Part shown: positions 26,643 to 35,593 of the stretch, one piece after another
How the letters are laid out: each line of letters opens with the position of its first letter
How positions within the stretch are numbered: position 1 is the first letter of the stretch
Assembly: GCF_014205795.1 (NCBI RefSeq)
Contig: NZ_JACHCN010000009.1
Location: 124,001 to 188,000 of the forward strand
Direction: 5' to 3'
Source of the DNA: Rhodanobacter sp. MP7CTX1
GTDB taxonomy: Bacteria; Pseudomonadota; Gammaproteobacteria; Xanthomonadales; Rhodanobacteraceae
DNA: 64,000 nt
Program-made: the position numbers and the translations under genes
The notes under the pieces: generated by a model
What the model was told of the DNA's origin: nothing
The model's input: only the letters and a program-made list of their open reading frames with translations
The model's database searches: none

Positions 26643-29306
26643 TCAGAGCCAGCGCCCGAAGCGACGGATGTAGACCACCTTCACCAACTGGGTCAGCGCG
26701 CAATACGCCAGCACCGTAATCGCCAGCCACCCGAAGTACACCCCCGGCATTTCCATCATGCCGATCTTGGTACCGATCGCGGTGTACGGCAGCAACATGC
26801 CGATCACGATGATCGCGGTGGTCAGCCCGAGCACTGGCGCAGCAGCACTGCTCTGCAGGAACGGGATCTTGCGCGTGCGGATCATGTGCACCACCAGCGT
26901 CTGCGTCAGCAGGCTTTCGATGAACCAGCCGGACTGGAACAGCGATTGGTGTGCCGCCGAATTCGCGCCGAACACGTACCACAGCAGCAGGAAGGTGGTC
27001 ATGTCGAACACCGAGCTGGCCGGTCCCACCCACACCATGAAACGGCCGATGTCGCCGGCGTCCCACTTGCGCGGCTTGCGCAGATAGTCGTCGTCCATGC
27101 GGTCGAACGGTATCGACAACTGCGAGATGTCGTACAGCAGATTCAACACCAGCACCTGCAGCGGCAGCATCGGCAGGAACGGAAGGAACGCGCTCGCGAT
27201 CAGCATGCTCAACACATTGCCGAAGTTCGAGCTGGCGGTCATCTTGATGTACTTCATGATGTTGCCGAATGTGACGCGCCCCTCGAGCACGCCCTCCTCC
27301 AGCACCATCAGGTTCTTCTCGAGCAGGATGATGTCGGCCGACTCCTTGGCGATGTCGGTCGCGGTATCCACCGAGATGCCGACGTCCGCCTCGCGCAGCG
27401 CTGGCGCATCGTTGATGCCGTCGCCGAGGAAGCCGACGGTGTGTCCCTGACGCTGCAACGACTTCACCACGCGGGCCTTCTGTGCCGGCGACATCTTTGC
27501 AAACACCGTGACACGCGCGACCAGCGCATCCAGTTCGGCATCTTGAAGCGACTCGATATCGCGACCCTGTACCGAGTGCGTGACGTCCAGTCCGACCTCG
27601 CGGCAGATCTTGCGCGCCACCGCTTCGTTGTCGCCGGTAATTACCTTCACTTCGACGCCGTGCGCGTGCAGTGCGAGGATTGCCGTAGCAGCAGAGTCCT
27701 TCGGCGGATCGAGGAACGCGAGACACCCGACCGCGATCAAGCCGCTTTCGTCGGCCACGCTGTAAGGACGCTCGTGACTCGGCTCACGCTGCATCGCCAC
27801 GACCAGCACGCGCAGACCGTCTTCATTGAGGCGATGCGTCATCGCCTTGATTTCCTGTCGACGCTCATGGGTCATCGGCTCGATGACGTCGCCCACTCTG
27901 GCAAACGCACAGATCGACAGCATTTCCTCGACCGCACCCTTGCAGATCAGCAGGTGTTCGCCATCGTCCTTGGCCACCACCACCGACATGCGCCGGCGCT
28001 GGAAATCGAACGGAATTTCGTCAACCACCCGATAACGCGCCACCGTCCCTTCAAGATCGCGATGAGCCAGGACCGCCTTGTCCATCAGGTTTTTCAGACC
28101 GGTCTGGAAGTGGCTGTTGAGATAGCCATATTCGAGAGCCTCGTCGGACTCCTCGCCATCCAGATCCAGATGTCGCTCCAGCACAATCTTGTCCAGCGTC
28201 AGGGTGCCGGTCTTGTCGGTGCACAGCACATCCATCGCACCGAAATTCTGGATCGCGTTGAGCCGCTTCACCACCACCTTGCGCTTGGACATCGCCAGCG
28301 CGCCCTTGGCCAGGTTCGCGGTAACAATTAGCGGAAGCATTTCCGGAGTGAGACCCACGGCGACCGACAGCGCGAACAGCAGCGCCTCGAAGAAACCGTG
28401 CTTGAACCACTGGATACCCAGCACGATCGGGACCATGACCAGCATGAACCGGATCAGCAACCAACTGACGCTCTTGACGCCTCGATCGAAGCTGGTCTGC
28501 ACGCGTTGACCGGTGATCGTTCGCGCGATCGAACCAAGGTAGGTGCGCGCACCGGTCGACACAACTACCGCGCTGGCGGTGCCGCTGACCACGTTGGTGC
28601 CCATGTAGCAGACCGTGGTGAGATCGAGCAGGCTGTCGTGCGAAGTTTGTTGTTTATGTTGCTCGATCTGCGCGTGGGTCGGCGCGAGTTTCTCCACCGG
28701 CAACGATTCGCCAGTGAGGATCGCCTGACTGATGAACAAATCTTTCGCCGTCAGCAGGCGAATGTCCGCCGGCACCATGTCGCCGGCTGCCAGATGCACG
28801 ATGTCGCCGACCACAAGCTCGCTGACCGGCACTTCGATGCGCTCGCTGTGGCCGTCCGATGCCCGACGGGTGACCGTGGCGGTATTGCGCACCATCGCCT
28901 TCAGGTTTTCGGCAGCGCGCGAGGAGCGATACTCCTGGCTGAAGCTGAGCAGCACACTGATGCTCACCATCACGGCGATGATGATCGGCCCGGATAGATC
29001 GTCGGGCGTGATGACCACCTGCACCACTGCCAGAATCAGCAGCACGATGATGAAGGGGTTTTTGAACGTGCGCAGCAACTGCCGTGTCCAATGCGGCGGT
29101 TTCTCGTGCGAGACCTCGTTGGAGCCGTCGCGATTCAGCCGATCTTCTATTTGCTCTTCATCGAGGCCGGTCAGATTCGTGTCCAGCGACGCCAGCAGCG
29201 CATCGTTGGCCTGGAACGCCTCCTGCGCGACGGCGGCGTGCAGTAACACTGCCGCGCCCTTGCCCGCCGCCTTGACTGCGACGGCTTGATTGGATTGCTT
29301 GGTCAT
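26643..29306 (-). CDS. mgtA: Mg2+-importing P-type ATPase (MgtA/MgtB family)
   Basis: An 887-residue P3B-type ATPase, normal length. An N-terminal cytoplasmic region of about 80 residues is followed by membrane segments (FIIVLLILAVVQVVITPDD) and the actuator domain with LTGESLPVEK. The phosphorylation site is DKTGTLT with D364, and the hinge is VGFLGDGINDAPALREADVG. The last membrane block includes NLMVLEEGVLEGRVTFGNIMKYIK as loop. It imports Mg2+ at the inner membrane under magnesium limitation. The ATG at 29306 follows GGAAG. A leader of about 620 nt with its own promoter, hairpins and a small ORF (29462-29926) lies upstream, so expression is probably controlled in the leader. Confidence 0.94.
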   Translation of the reverse strand: MTKQSNQAVAVKAAGKGAAVLLHAAVAQEAFQANDALLASLDTNLTGLDEEQIEDRLNRDGSNEVSHEKPPHWTRQLLRTFKNPFIIVLLILAVVQVVITPDDLSGPIIIAVMVSISVLLSFSQEYRSSRAAENLKAMVRNTATVTRRASDGHSERIEVPVSELVVGDIVHLAAGDMVPADIRLLTAKDLFISQAILTGESLPVEKLAPTHAQIEQHKQQTSHDSLLDLTTVCYMGTNVVSGTASAVVVSTGARTYLGSIARTITGQRVQTSFDRGVKSVSWLLIRFMLVMVPIVLGIQWFKHGFFEALLFALSVAVGLTPEMLPLIVTANLAKGALAMSKRKVVVKRLNAIQNFGAMDVLCTDKTGTLTLDKIVLERHLDLDGEESDEALEYGYLNSHFQTGLKNLMDKAVLAHRDLEGTVARYRVVDEIPFDFQRRRMSVVVAKDDGEHLLICKGAVEEMLSICAFARVGDVIEPMTHERRQEIKAMTHRLNEDGLRVLVVAMQREPSHERPYSVADESGLIAVGCLAFLDPPKDSAATAILALHAHGVEVKVITGDNEAVARKICREVGLDVTHSVQGRDIESLQDAELDALVARVTVFAKMSPAQKARVVKSLQRQGHTVGFLGDGINDAPALREADVGISVDTATDIAKESADIILLEKNLMVLEEGVLEGRVTFGNIMKYIKMTASSNFGNVLSMLIASAFLPFLPMLPLQVLVLNLLYDISQLSIPFDRMDDDYLRKPRKWDAGDIGRFMVWVGPASSVFDMTTFLLLWYVFGANSAAHQSLFQSGWFIESLLTQTLVVHMIRTRKIPFLQSSAAAPVLGLTTAIIVIGMLLPYTAIGTKIGMMEMPGVYFGWLAITVLAYCALTQLVKVVYIRRFGRWL

Positions 29307-29461
29307 GACCCGCTTCCGTGATTCGCTGATGCCTGCCTACGGTGCGAGTCAGCGGATTCAATCCGCCGGCTGCGCTACTGTCAGCGCGTTTGGCCGCGCA
29401 AACGGCCAGAACGGCGCCGCCGCTGGCGGAGGCCATCCCTTGCATGACGTCAACGCAACCA

Positions 29462-29698
29462 TCAGCGACTGGATACCAGTGCGAGATGTACAGAAGATGG
29501 CAGTGCATCGCCCTGGGCGTGCGTCGGGCGACTGTCGGCCACGGTGGGCCGGCGATGCAATTCGATCACGTTGCTGGCGGACGGCTGTTCGAGCGGTGCG
29601 GGCACGGTGATGGTGTAGGGGCGACGCACAGCATGACGACGACCGGCAAAGAGCCGGCGCAGTGCGCGCAACAGAAGGGTATCGCGAAGGAGCTTCAT
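29462..29698 (-). CDS. Small ORF in the mgtA leader (possible leader peptide)
   Basis: 78 codons starting MKLLRDTLLLRALRRLFAGR, with a strongly basic, leucine/arginine-rich first 27 residues, then a proline-containing stretch (RRPYTITVPAPLEQP). The ribosome site GAGGAG lies about 8 nt before the ATG and is stronger than that of mgtA itself. A 9-pair hairpin (29715-29735) ends just upstream of that site. It ends 155 bases before mgtA on the same strand. I recognise no protein family. It could be a real small protein or a sensing leader ORF like mgtL of enteric bacteria, which it does not resemble in sequence. Confidence 0.45.
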   Translation of the reverse strand: MKLLRDTLLLRALRRLFAGRRHAVRRPYTITVPAPLEQPSASNVIELHRRPTVADSRPTHAQGDALPSSVHLALVSSR

Positions 29699-29926
29699 GG
29701 GCCCATCTCCTCGTAACGACGCCGTAGGCGTCGTCAGGGGTGGGCCGGTGTTTTCCTAGTCGAGGAAAGCACCAGCCGACCGCAGGCGGTCGCCGCAGGC
29801 GTTCAGCTTGTTGTTATGCGGCGTCGGCACCCGAAGCGAGCGGATGTCGACGTTGCGACTAGGGTAAACGTCCATATGCCTTTGTTTGTCAGGACTGGGA
29901 GCTGGTGGCAAGACGCGCCATTCAGC
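29699..29926 (-). ncRNA. Structured 5' leader of the mgtA transcript (candidate RNA switch)
   Basis: Read 5' to 3' on the minus strand there are three hairpins in a row. They are GACCGC/GCGGTC (29791-29778), an 11-pair stem GGTGCTTTCCT-CGACT-AGGAAAACACC with one mismatch (29773-29747), and GACGACGCC-TAC-GGCGTCGTT (29735-29715) that abuts the ribosome site of the small ORF. Upstream, CCTAGTCG (29863-29856) is an exact reverse complement of CGACTAGG (29762-29755), which covers the loop and half the 3' arm of the second hairpin. This allows a pseudoknot or a competing fold. Such an arrangement is typical of switch RNAs. It matches no riboswitch class I can recall, including the enteric mgtA leader and yybP-ykoY. 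Function inferred. Confidence 0.5.
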
Positions 29927-29932
29927 CCGCGT

Positions 29933-29961
29933 ATTTTGCGGGGCAAACGAGCCCGAGTCAA
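29933..29961 (-). promoter_or_regulatory. Sigma-70 promoter of the mgtA leader
   Basis: On the minus strand TTGACT (29961-29956), 17 bases, CAAAAT (29938-29933). The -35 box matches five of six, the -10 box four of six, with ideal spacing. Start would be near 29926, 228 nt before the small ORF and about 620 nt before mgtA. The remaining gap 29962-30176 holds only the dispersed repeat at 30116. Confidence 0.5.
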
Positions 29962-30115
29962 CGCAAAAACAGGCATCCGTCGGGGAATTCGTTCACATTC
30001 GGCCACATCGGGCCGGATCACAGGATCCGTTGGCCGGATCCACCAGCGTGATGGGTGAAATACGGCGTATTACTATCGATCGGGCCCGCAAATCCGCATA
30101 GGGACCGTTCGCCCT

Positions 30116-30144
30116 GAGCGTAGCGAAGCGGAGTCGAAGGGCAT
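30116..30144 (+). repeat. Dispersed intergenic repeat, copy B
   Basis: GAGCGTAGCGAAGCGGAGTC then GAAGGGCAT, one base different from copy A (17766-17794, opposite strand). The copy is preceded by GTTCGCCCT, so the full element is probably longer. It lies 33 bases before the sulfotransferase gene. Confidence 0.65.
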
Positions 30145-30176
30145 GCATTTCACCTCTTGCCACGATCTGGAACCTG

Positions 30177-31754
30177 ATGATGGATCCCGCTCAACTCTAT
30201 GCCCAGGCCACCGCCGCCTTCAGCCAGCGGGAGTGGCGCAAGGCGCTCGACATGGCGACGCAGCTGCTGCCACTGGCACCCAACGGGGCCGAGCTGCATC
30301 ACCTCGCAGGGGTGTCGGCGCTGGAGCTGCAGCAAATGCCGCAGGCGCTCCAGTATCTGCAGCGGGCCATGTTCCTGTATCCGCTACGGGCCGACTATGC
30401 GACCCAATTTGCCAAGGCGCTCTCTATGGTCAACCTGTCGGCCGATGCCGTGACCGTTGCGGAGCGGGCACTGACACTGTTGCCGCTGGACGCACAGACA
30501 CTCGACACACTTGGCGTGATCTACACCCGCGCGAATTCCCATGAACGCGCTACTTCGCTATACGACCGCGCCGCGACGCTGGCGCCGAGCCAGCCGAACT
30601 ACCGGTACAACTTCGCCAAATCGCTGGTGTTCCTGGGCGACCTGGACGCCGCGGAACGCGAGCTTGAGGCTTGCCTGGGACTGGCGCCGTGGCATTGGAG
30701 CGCGCATCTGACGTTGTCACAGCTGCGCAAGCAGAGCGCCACCCGCAATCACCTGGAACGCTTGCATGCGCTGTTGCCGAAGACGGTGGCAAACCATGAC
30801 GCGCAGTTGAATCTCCATTTGGCGCTGGCCAAGGAATACGAGGATCTGGCGGACTATCCCAAGGCATTCGAACACCTTGTAGCGGGCAAGGCAGCAGCCA
30901 TGGTCAAACCCGATGATTCGTCTCAACGGGACGAGGCGCTGTTCGAGGCAATCACCCGCGCATCGCCCCGACAGCAGCCCGCCTCGGCCGGCTTCGCCAC
31001 CGAGGAGCCCATTTTCATCATCGGCATGCCGCGTTCGGGCACCACGCTGGTGGAGCGCATCATCTCCAGCCATCCCGACGTGCACTCCTCTGGCGAGCTG
31101 CAGAACTTCGCCCTCGCGCTCAAACGTGCCTCGGGTAGCCGCACGCCGCAGCTGATCGACGTCGATACCATCACCCGTTCGCAAGACGTCGATTGGCGCC
31201 AGCTGGGGGAGAGCTATCTGGCCAGCACCCGACCCGATACCGCAGGCAAGCCTCGCTTCATCGACAAGCTGCCGCACAACTTTCTGTATGTCGGCGCGAT
31301 CGCGAACGCACTGCCCAACGCAAAGATCATCTGCCTGCGGCGCGACCCGATGGACACCTGCCTCAGCAACTTCCGCCAGCTGTTCACGCTGGCATCGCCC
31401 TACCACGAATATTCGTTCGACCTGCTCAACACCGGCAGGTATTACATCCTGTTCGATCGCCTGATGGCGCACTGGAAGCAGGCGTTCCCGGGGCGCGTCC
31501 TGGAAGTGGATTACGAAACGCTGGTGAATGCGCAGGAGGCCAGCACGCGGCAGCTACTTGAATTCTGCGGCCTGCCCTGGAACGACGCCTGCCTGAATTT
31601 CGAGAGCAATCAGGCACCCGCCAGCACCGCCAGTGCGGCACAGGTGCGCGAGCCGATCTACCGCAACGCGCTCAAGCGATGGAAGCACTACGAGGCGCAA
31701 TTGGCTGAACTGCGCGAGCTGCTGGGCAACGCAGGCATCGCGCTCGATCGGTGA
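30177..31754 (+). CDS. TPR-repeat sulfotransferase family protein
   Basis: A 525-residue protein. Residues 1 to about 240 form tetratricopeptide repeats (ALDMATQLLPLAPNGAELHH, AERALTLLPLDAQTLDTLG, SLYDRAATLAPSQPNYRYN). The C-terminal half is a sulfotransferase domain: the 5'-phosphosulfate loop is GMPRSGTT (283-290), followed by FIDKLPHNFLYVG and CLRRDPMDTCLSNF. Such enzymes move sulfate from PAPS to a hydroxyl or tyrosine acceptor; the acceptor is unknown. No signal peptide is seen, so it acts in the cytoplasm. Two in-frame ATGs open the gene (30177 and 30180). It faces the heme synthesis genes and lies about 4 kb from the EPS region, so EPS sulfation is possible but not shown. Confidence 0.85.
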   Translation: MMDPAQLYAQATAAFSQREWRKALDMATQLLPLAPNGAELHHLAGVSALELQQMPQALQYLQRAMFLYPLRADYATQFAKALSMVNLSADAVTVAERALTLLPLDAQTLDTLGVIYTRANSHERATSLYDRAATLAPSQPNYRYNFAKSLVFLGDLDAAERELEACLGLAPWHWSAHLTLSQLRKQSATRNHLERLHALLPKTVANHDAQLNLHLALAKEYEDLADYPKAFEHLVAGKAAAMVKPDDSSQRDEALFEAITRASPRQQPASAGFATEEPIFIIGMPRSGTTLVERIISSHPDVHSSGELQNFALALKRASGSRTPQLIDVDTITRSQDVDWRQLGESYLASTRPDTAGKPRFIDKLPHNFLYVGAIANALPNAKIICLRRDPMDTCLSNFRQLFTLASPYHEYSFDLLNTGRYYILFDRLMAHWKQAFPGRVLEVDYETLVNAQEASTRQLLEFCGLPWNDACLNFESNQAPASTASAAQVREPIYRNALKRWKHYEAQLAELRELLGNAGIALDR

Positions 31755-31766
31755 GTTGCAGCGCGC

Positions 31767-32681
31767 TCAGACCGTGCGTTGAAACATCAATCCCTGCTGC
31801 ATGATCGGCGCGACCAACCAGTGGTCGGCCAGCAAGAGTGCGAACAACGCCATCAGGTACACGATGGAATACTTGAAGACGCGCATCGCAAAAAATTCGT
31901 CCGGCGGATTCAGCAAGCGGATCGCGTAGTACAGGAAGCCCAGGTCGAGCACGACCGCACCGCCCAGATACATCAGGCCGCTCATGCCGGTCAGCGCCGG
32001 AAGCAAGGTCACCAGCACCAGCAGCACGGTGTAGAACAGCACGTGCCAGCGCGTATAGACGACGCCATGCGTGACCGGCAGCATCGGCACTTTCGCTCGC
32101 GCATAGTCCTCACGGCGGAAGATCGCCAGCGCCCAGAAATGCGGCGGCGTCCATACGAAAATGATCAGGCACAGTTGCAGCGCAAACGGATGCAGCGCAT
32201 CGGTCACCGCGGTCCAGCCCAGCACCGGCGGGATCGCGCCAGCCAAGCCGCCGATCACGATGTTCTGCGGCGTCGCGCGCTTGAGGTAAGCGGTGTAGAC
32301 CAGCGCGTAACCGATCAAGCCGCCGAATGTGAGCAACGCGGTGAGCGGGTTCACCAGCAACGCCAGCACCAGCATCGAAGCGATGCCGAGCAACACCGCA
32401 AACACCAGCACCTGATGCGGCGTGAGCTTGCCGGTGGCCAGTGGGCGACGCGCCGTGCGCGCCATCAACTTGTCGATGCGCTCGTCGATAAGGTGATTGA
32501 ATGCGGCAGCCGAACCGGACGCCATCCAGATGCCCAGTGTGCCGAACACCAGTGCGCGCCATGGCGGTATGCCTGGCACGGCGAGAAACATGCCGATCAC
32601 CGCGCAGAACACCAGCAACGCAACAACGCGCGGCTTGGTCAATTGCAGGTACTCGCCCACCAGATCTCCGAACTGTGCCAT
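31767..32681 (-). CDS. ctaB: Protoheme IX farnesyltransferase (heme O synthase)
   Basis: A 304-residue UbiA-family prenyltransferase with about nine membrane segments. The first aspartate-rich motif N62-HLI-D66-ERI-D70 is followed by [11 protein letters not shown]. The second is represented by [27 protein letters not shown], the hallmark of heme O synthases. It adds farnesyl to heme B, giving heme O for cytochrome oxidases. It lies 1 base after ctaA in an assembly operon reading leftward from the SURF1 gene. The name cyoE is used for the same enzyme. Confidence 0.95.
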   Translation of the reverse strand: MAQFGDLVGEYLQLTKPRVVALLVFCAVIGMFLAVPGIPPWRALVFGTLGIWMASGSAAAFNHLIDERIDKLMARTARRPLATGKLTPHQVLVFAVLLGIASMLVLALLVNPLTALLTFGGLIGYALVYTAYLKRATPQNIVIGGLAGAIPPVLGWTAVTDALHPFALQLCLIIFVWTPPHFWALAIFRREDYARAKVPMLPVTHGVVYTRWHVLFYTVLLVLVTLLPALTGMSGLMYLGGAVVLDLGFLYYAIRLLNPPDEFFAMRVFKYSIVYLMALFALLLADHWLVAPIMQQGLMFQRTV

Positions 32682-32682
32682 C

Positions 32683-33858
32683 TCAATACCTTCCGGACGT
32701 CTGGAACATCAATGCATCATGCCGCTTCTGCGTGCGCGCCAGCGCAACCAGCAAGGTGAACAGCAACAGCTCGGCAACGCCATTGTGAGCGGTTGCCACA
32801 GCCAGCGGCAATCCGAAATACACATTGCTGATACCCAGCAGCACTTGACCCACCAGCGCCAGTGCGATCGCGATACCGTACCCGCGCAAACCACGCCTGA
32901 CCAGCTTGTACGACAGCCACAGGAGATAGCAGAACACCACCAGCGCACCGGTGCGGTGCGCGACCTGGATCGCGCTGCGCGCGGCCATGTCCAGCACACC
33001 GCCTTCGTAATTGACGCCGATGCCACGCGACAACACGAAGCCCTGATGAAAATCAGTCGGCGGCATCCACTGTCCCAGACATTGGGGGAAAGAACCCGGG
33101 CCGTAACCACAGGCCAGCGCCGCGTAGTTCGCCGAGGTCCAGCCGCCCAACGCGATTTGGCAGAACAGCAGCACGATGCCGATCGCCACCAGCTTGCGCA
33201 GATCGGCCATGCGGTCATCCACCGAACCCACCCCGGCAAACCGCAGCGCGGCGTACGCCAGCAAGGCAAACGTGGTCATGCCGCCGAGCAGATGGCCCAT
33301 CACTACCACCGGCCTCAACAACAGCGTCACCGTCCACATGCCGAGCATGGCCTGGAAGATGATCACCGCCAACGCCAGCACGCAGAGCTTCCATGCGCCG
33401 GGCCGCCTCAGCCCCATCGCCGCAAGCAGCGGCAGCGCGATCGCACAGCCGCCCAGCAACGATGACCATTCACGTTCGCCATGGATGTAAAGGCTTACCC
33501 CGACCGCCGCGAACACTGCGCCGCCGAGCACTGCGATCTGCGCACCGCGCTTGCGCCAGGTAGCAAGCAGCGCCAACCCCAGCACCAACACACCCAGCGT
33601 GCCGGCAAGGAAGCGGTGCACCTGCTCGCGCCAGGCCTTGTGTGCCTCGTACGGCCGATCCGGGAACGCGGCATCGGCGTGCGCCACCGCCTGCGCATGC
33701 TGCGGCCACGTCACCTGGCCATAGCAGGTCGGCCAGTCCGGACAGGACAGGCCAGCATTGGACAGCCGCACGAACGCGCCGAACATCACCAGCCCCAGCG
33801 CGAACACCGCCGCCAGCAGCGACAGCCCGCGCAGGATTTTCAGCAAACGCGACGACAT
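32683..33858 (-). CDS. ctaA: Heme A synthase (CtaA/Cox15 family)
   Basis: A 391-residue membrane protein. The first helix runs into [20 protein letters not shown], the conserved CtaA/Cox15 start with its cysteine pair. Further conserved parts are [20 protein letters not shown] with a heme-ligand histidine, [18 protein letters not shown] and [14 protein letters not shown] with the later histidines. It oxidises heme O to heme A. The open frame extends to 34164, but the first 102 codons overlap the upstream gene. The ATG at 33858 lies within the stop of that gene (TGATG) and is the start. Confidence 0.93.
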   Translation of the reverse strand: MSSRLLKILRGLSLLAAVFALGLVMFGAFVRLSNAGLSCPDWPTCYGQVTWPQHAQAVAHADAAFPDRPYEAHKAWREQVHRFLAGTLGVLVLGLALLATWRKRGAQIAVLGGAVFAAVGVSLYIHGEREWSSLLGGCAIALPLLAAMGLRRPGAWKLCVLALAVIIFQAMLGMWTVTLLLRPVVVMGHLLGGMTTFALLAYAALRFAGVGSVDDRMADLRKLVAIGIVLLFCQIALGGWTSANYAALACGYGPGSFPQCLGQWMPPTDFHQGFVLSRGIGVNYEGGVLDMAARSAIQVAHRTGALVVFCYLLWLSYKLVRRGLRGYGIAIALALVGQVLLGISNVYFGLPLAVATAHNGVAELLLFTLLVALARTQKRHDALMFQTSGRY

Positions 33859-34454
33859 CAGTGGATCACCTTCTGCAGATCCTTGCGCAACCCGGAAGGA
33901 TCGAAGCCGGCAGGATACAGTGACAGCGCGGTGCCGTTGGACTCCACCAGCAAGGCACTGACACTGTCTGGCGTGCTTGGCCGGAACATCGCGAGCTTGC
34001 CGTCGACGTCGGTACCGAGCTGCCAGTAATTCCTGATGCCGTCGCGCTGGTCGTTCACTGGCGGGGTGCCCAGATAGAGCAATCGCAGTCGCGACATGTT
34101 GCTGCTGAGCGTGACGCGTGCGGCGGCCATCTTGGTCAGCGTCGCCAGACACTGCGCGGCGCAATCCGGGCCGGCCAGCGCCACCAGGGTCATGCGCGGC
34201 TCACTGTCACGCCAGGCATAGGGCTGGCCATTCGCCAGCTGGACGACCAGCTTCTCGCTGACGAAATTGCGCTGCGGCTGCACCGGCTGGCCGTTGCCCT
34301 TGGCATCCGGTTGCCAGCCTGCATAGGTGAGCCAACCGGCAACCATCATCGGCGCGGCAAACACCAGCGCAATCAGCAGCAGAAACATGCGGCTTTTGCG
34401 CAACGCGGCGGGGTCAACGCTATTCATCGGGCTTCCATCGGGTTTCATCGACAT
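33858..34454 (-). CDS. SCO-like membrane-anchored protein of the cytochrome oxidase assembly operon
   Basis: A 198-residue protein with one N-terminal membrane segment (MFLLLIALVFAAPMMVAGWLTYAG) and a periplasmic domain. The domain contains C98-AAQ-C102 in LAGPDCAAQCLATL, a CxxxC pair like the copper site of SCO proteins. The rest is too diverged for a firm call. Its place between the SURF1 gene and ctaA supports a role in cytochrome oxidase assembly, perhaps as a thiol or copper-handling protein. Several ATGs are possible (34454, 34448, 34427); none has a strong ribosome site. It overlaps ctaA by one base. Confidence 0.65.
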   Translation of the reverse strand: MSMKPDGSPMNSVDPAALRKSRMFLLLIALVFAAPMMVAGWLTYAGWQPDAKGNGQPVQPQRNFVSEKLVVQLANGQPYAWRDSEPRMTLVALAGPDCAAQCLATLTKMAAARVTLSSNMSRLRLLYLGTPPVNDQRDGIRNYWQLGTDVDGKLAMFRPSTPDSVSALLVESNGTALSLYPAGFDPSGLRKDLQKVIH

Positions 34455-34479
34455 GGGTTGGTCAGGTGACGTTCGTGGT

Positions 34480-35220
34480 TCAAGATTTTCGCGGGCCGCG
34501 TTTGCGATTCAACACCAGCAGGATCACCACCGCCGCGAGCGCAAACGAGAACCACTGGAAAGCATAGGCGCGGTGCCGTGCTGGCGGCATCGAGGAAAAA
34601 TCGAGCGTATGCACACGCTCATAGATCGCGGCCGGATCGGCATCCAGCGCCAGCACCCGTGGATACAGCGGGCGGGCGAGATCGTGGCTGATTTCCGCCG
34701 GATCCAGAAAGATGCTGCTCTTCGGCCAATGGGTCTGGCGTGCCAGCGCGTCGCCACCCATCTCGAAACCGACCGGCGGTGGCGGCACGTACAGGCCCTG
34801 CAGAGTCAGCTCGGTGGCTGGCAACGGCGGTACCTGCGGTGCCTGGCCGGTACCGTTGCCGGCCAGAAAACCCAGATCCACCAGCAGCAACTGCGGCTGG
34901 CCCTGCCATTCGAACGGCGCAAATACCTCCACACCACCGCGCTCGTCGTGCTTGGGGTTGTCCAGCAGATACAGCCGGTCGACGAGGTAGTGACCACTCA
35001 CCTGCACTCGCGGAAACGCATCGGAAGGCGGTGTCTGCGCCACCTTGGCGAAGTCCTGCCATGGTGCGGATGACGATGCGGCATACCGCCGCAGAAGTGC
35101 TTCCTTGAAGTCCGCGCGATCCAACTGCCAGACGCCCAAACGTATGAACAGCAACGCGCCAGCCACTGTCAGCAGCAACGCCCACCACGACGGACGGCGA
35201 AATCCGCTCACGCGGAGCAC
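34480..35220 (-). CDS. SURF1 family cytochrome oxidase biogenesis protein
   Basis: A 246-residue protein with the SURF1 layout: an N-terminal helix (WWALLLTVAGALLFIRLGVWQLDRA, the LGxWQLxR mark), a periplasmic beta domain (VQVSGHYLVDRLYLLDNPKHDERGGVEVF) and a C-terminal helix (AYAFQWFSFALAAVVILLVL). SURF1 binds heme A and helps insert it into subunit I of cytochrome c oxidase. It is the first gene of the leftward operon SURF1, SCO-like, ctaA, ctaB. The oxidase subunit genes that usually stand beside it are absent here. Confidence 0.9.
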   Translation of the reverse strand: MLRVSGFRRPSWWALLLTVAGALLFIRLGVWQLDRADFKEALLRRYAASSSAPWQDFAKVAQTPPSDAFPRVQVSGHYLVDRLYLLDNPKHDERGGVEVFAPFEWQGQPQLLLVDLGFLAGNGTGQAPQVPPLPATELTLQGLYVPPPPVGFEMGGDALARQTHWPKSSIFLDPAEISHDLARPLYPRVLALDADPAAIYERVHTLDFSSMPPARHRAYAFQWFSFALAAVVILLVLNRKRGPRKS

Positions 35221-35252
35221 CGGCTTGCGGCCGTTATACTGCCAAGGTCGAA

Positions 35253-35486
35253 ATGGATCGGATCAATCACGTGGAAACCATCTACAAATATGCGCTGGTG
35301 GGGTTGCTGCTGGTGGTGATTTTCAGCCTCGGCCAGGCGCTGTACTTCATGATGACTGACAAGGACGACGACAAGCGCACGGTATGGGCGCTGACCCGCC
35401 GTATCGGCCTGTCATTGCTGCTGATCGGCATGGTCGCGCTCGGCATCTGGATGGGTTGGCTGCATCCGCACGACGTCGGCCGGTGA
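35253..35486 (+). CDS. Twin-transmembrane small protein (DUF2909 family)
   Basis: A 77-residue protein with two membrane segments (YALVGLLLVVIFSLGQALYFMM and IGLSLLLIGMVALGIWMGWL) joined by a charged loop (TDKDDDKRTVWALTRR). This is the form of DUF2909, a small protein usually encoded beside coxC/SURF1 in proteobacteria and of unknown function. It is divergent from SURF1 with 32 bases between starts, so the promoters overlap. A GTG at 35271 is an alternative start. Confidence 0.8.
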   Translation: MDRINHVETIYKYALVGLLLVVIFSLGQALYFMMTDKDDDKRTVWALTRRIGLSLLLIGMVALGIWMGWLHPHDVGR

Positions 35487-35550
35487 TTGTAACCGGCCAC
35501 ACCGGCCGCTGCGCCTTATCCGCGACAAATCGCGCCGGATGCCACGACGC

Positions 35551-35593
35551 CTGACCCGGGGACTGATCGCTTTTGCGACGATCCAGGGGTCAG
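35551..35593. terminator. Extended hairpin between convergent genes
   Basis: CTGACCC (35551-35557) pairs with GGGTCAG (35587-35593), and inside it GATCGC-TTTT-GCGACGATC pairs with one bulge. It lies between the DUF2909 gene and the epimerase gene, which converge. Without a T-run it is only a possible bidirectional terminator. The border marks the switch from respiratory to EPS genes. Confidence 0.4.

Noticed and set aside
26544..28331. 595-codon open frame antisense to mgtA
   Set aside because: It is a shadow of mgtA on the other strand: histidine/arginine-rich with no domain, as expected in high-G+C DNA. Similar long antisense frames over the ushers, tsaD, the RND pump and the epimerases were dropped for the same reason.
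29699..29926. Known riboswitch (yybP-ykoY or mini-ykkC) in the mgtA leader
   Set aside because: The conserved loops of those classes, as I recall them, are not present; only hairpin form is shared.
33859..34164. 102-codon extension of heme A synthase
   Set aside because: It overlaps the SCO-like gene in another frame; the conserved CtaA start is at 33858.
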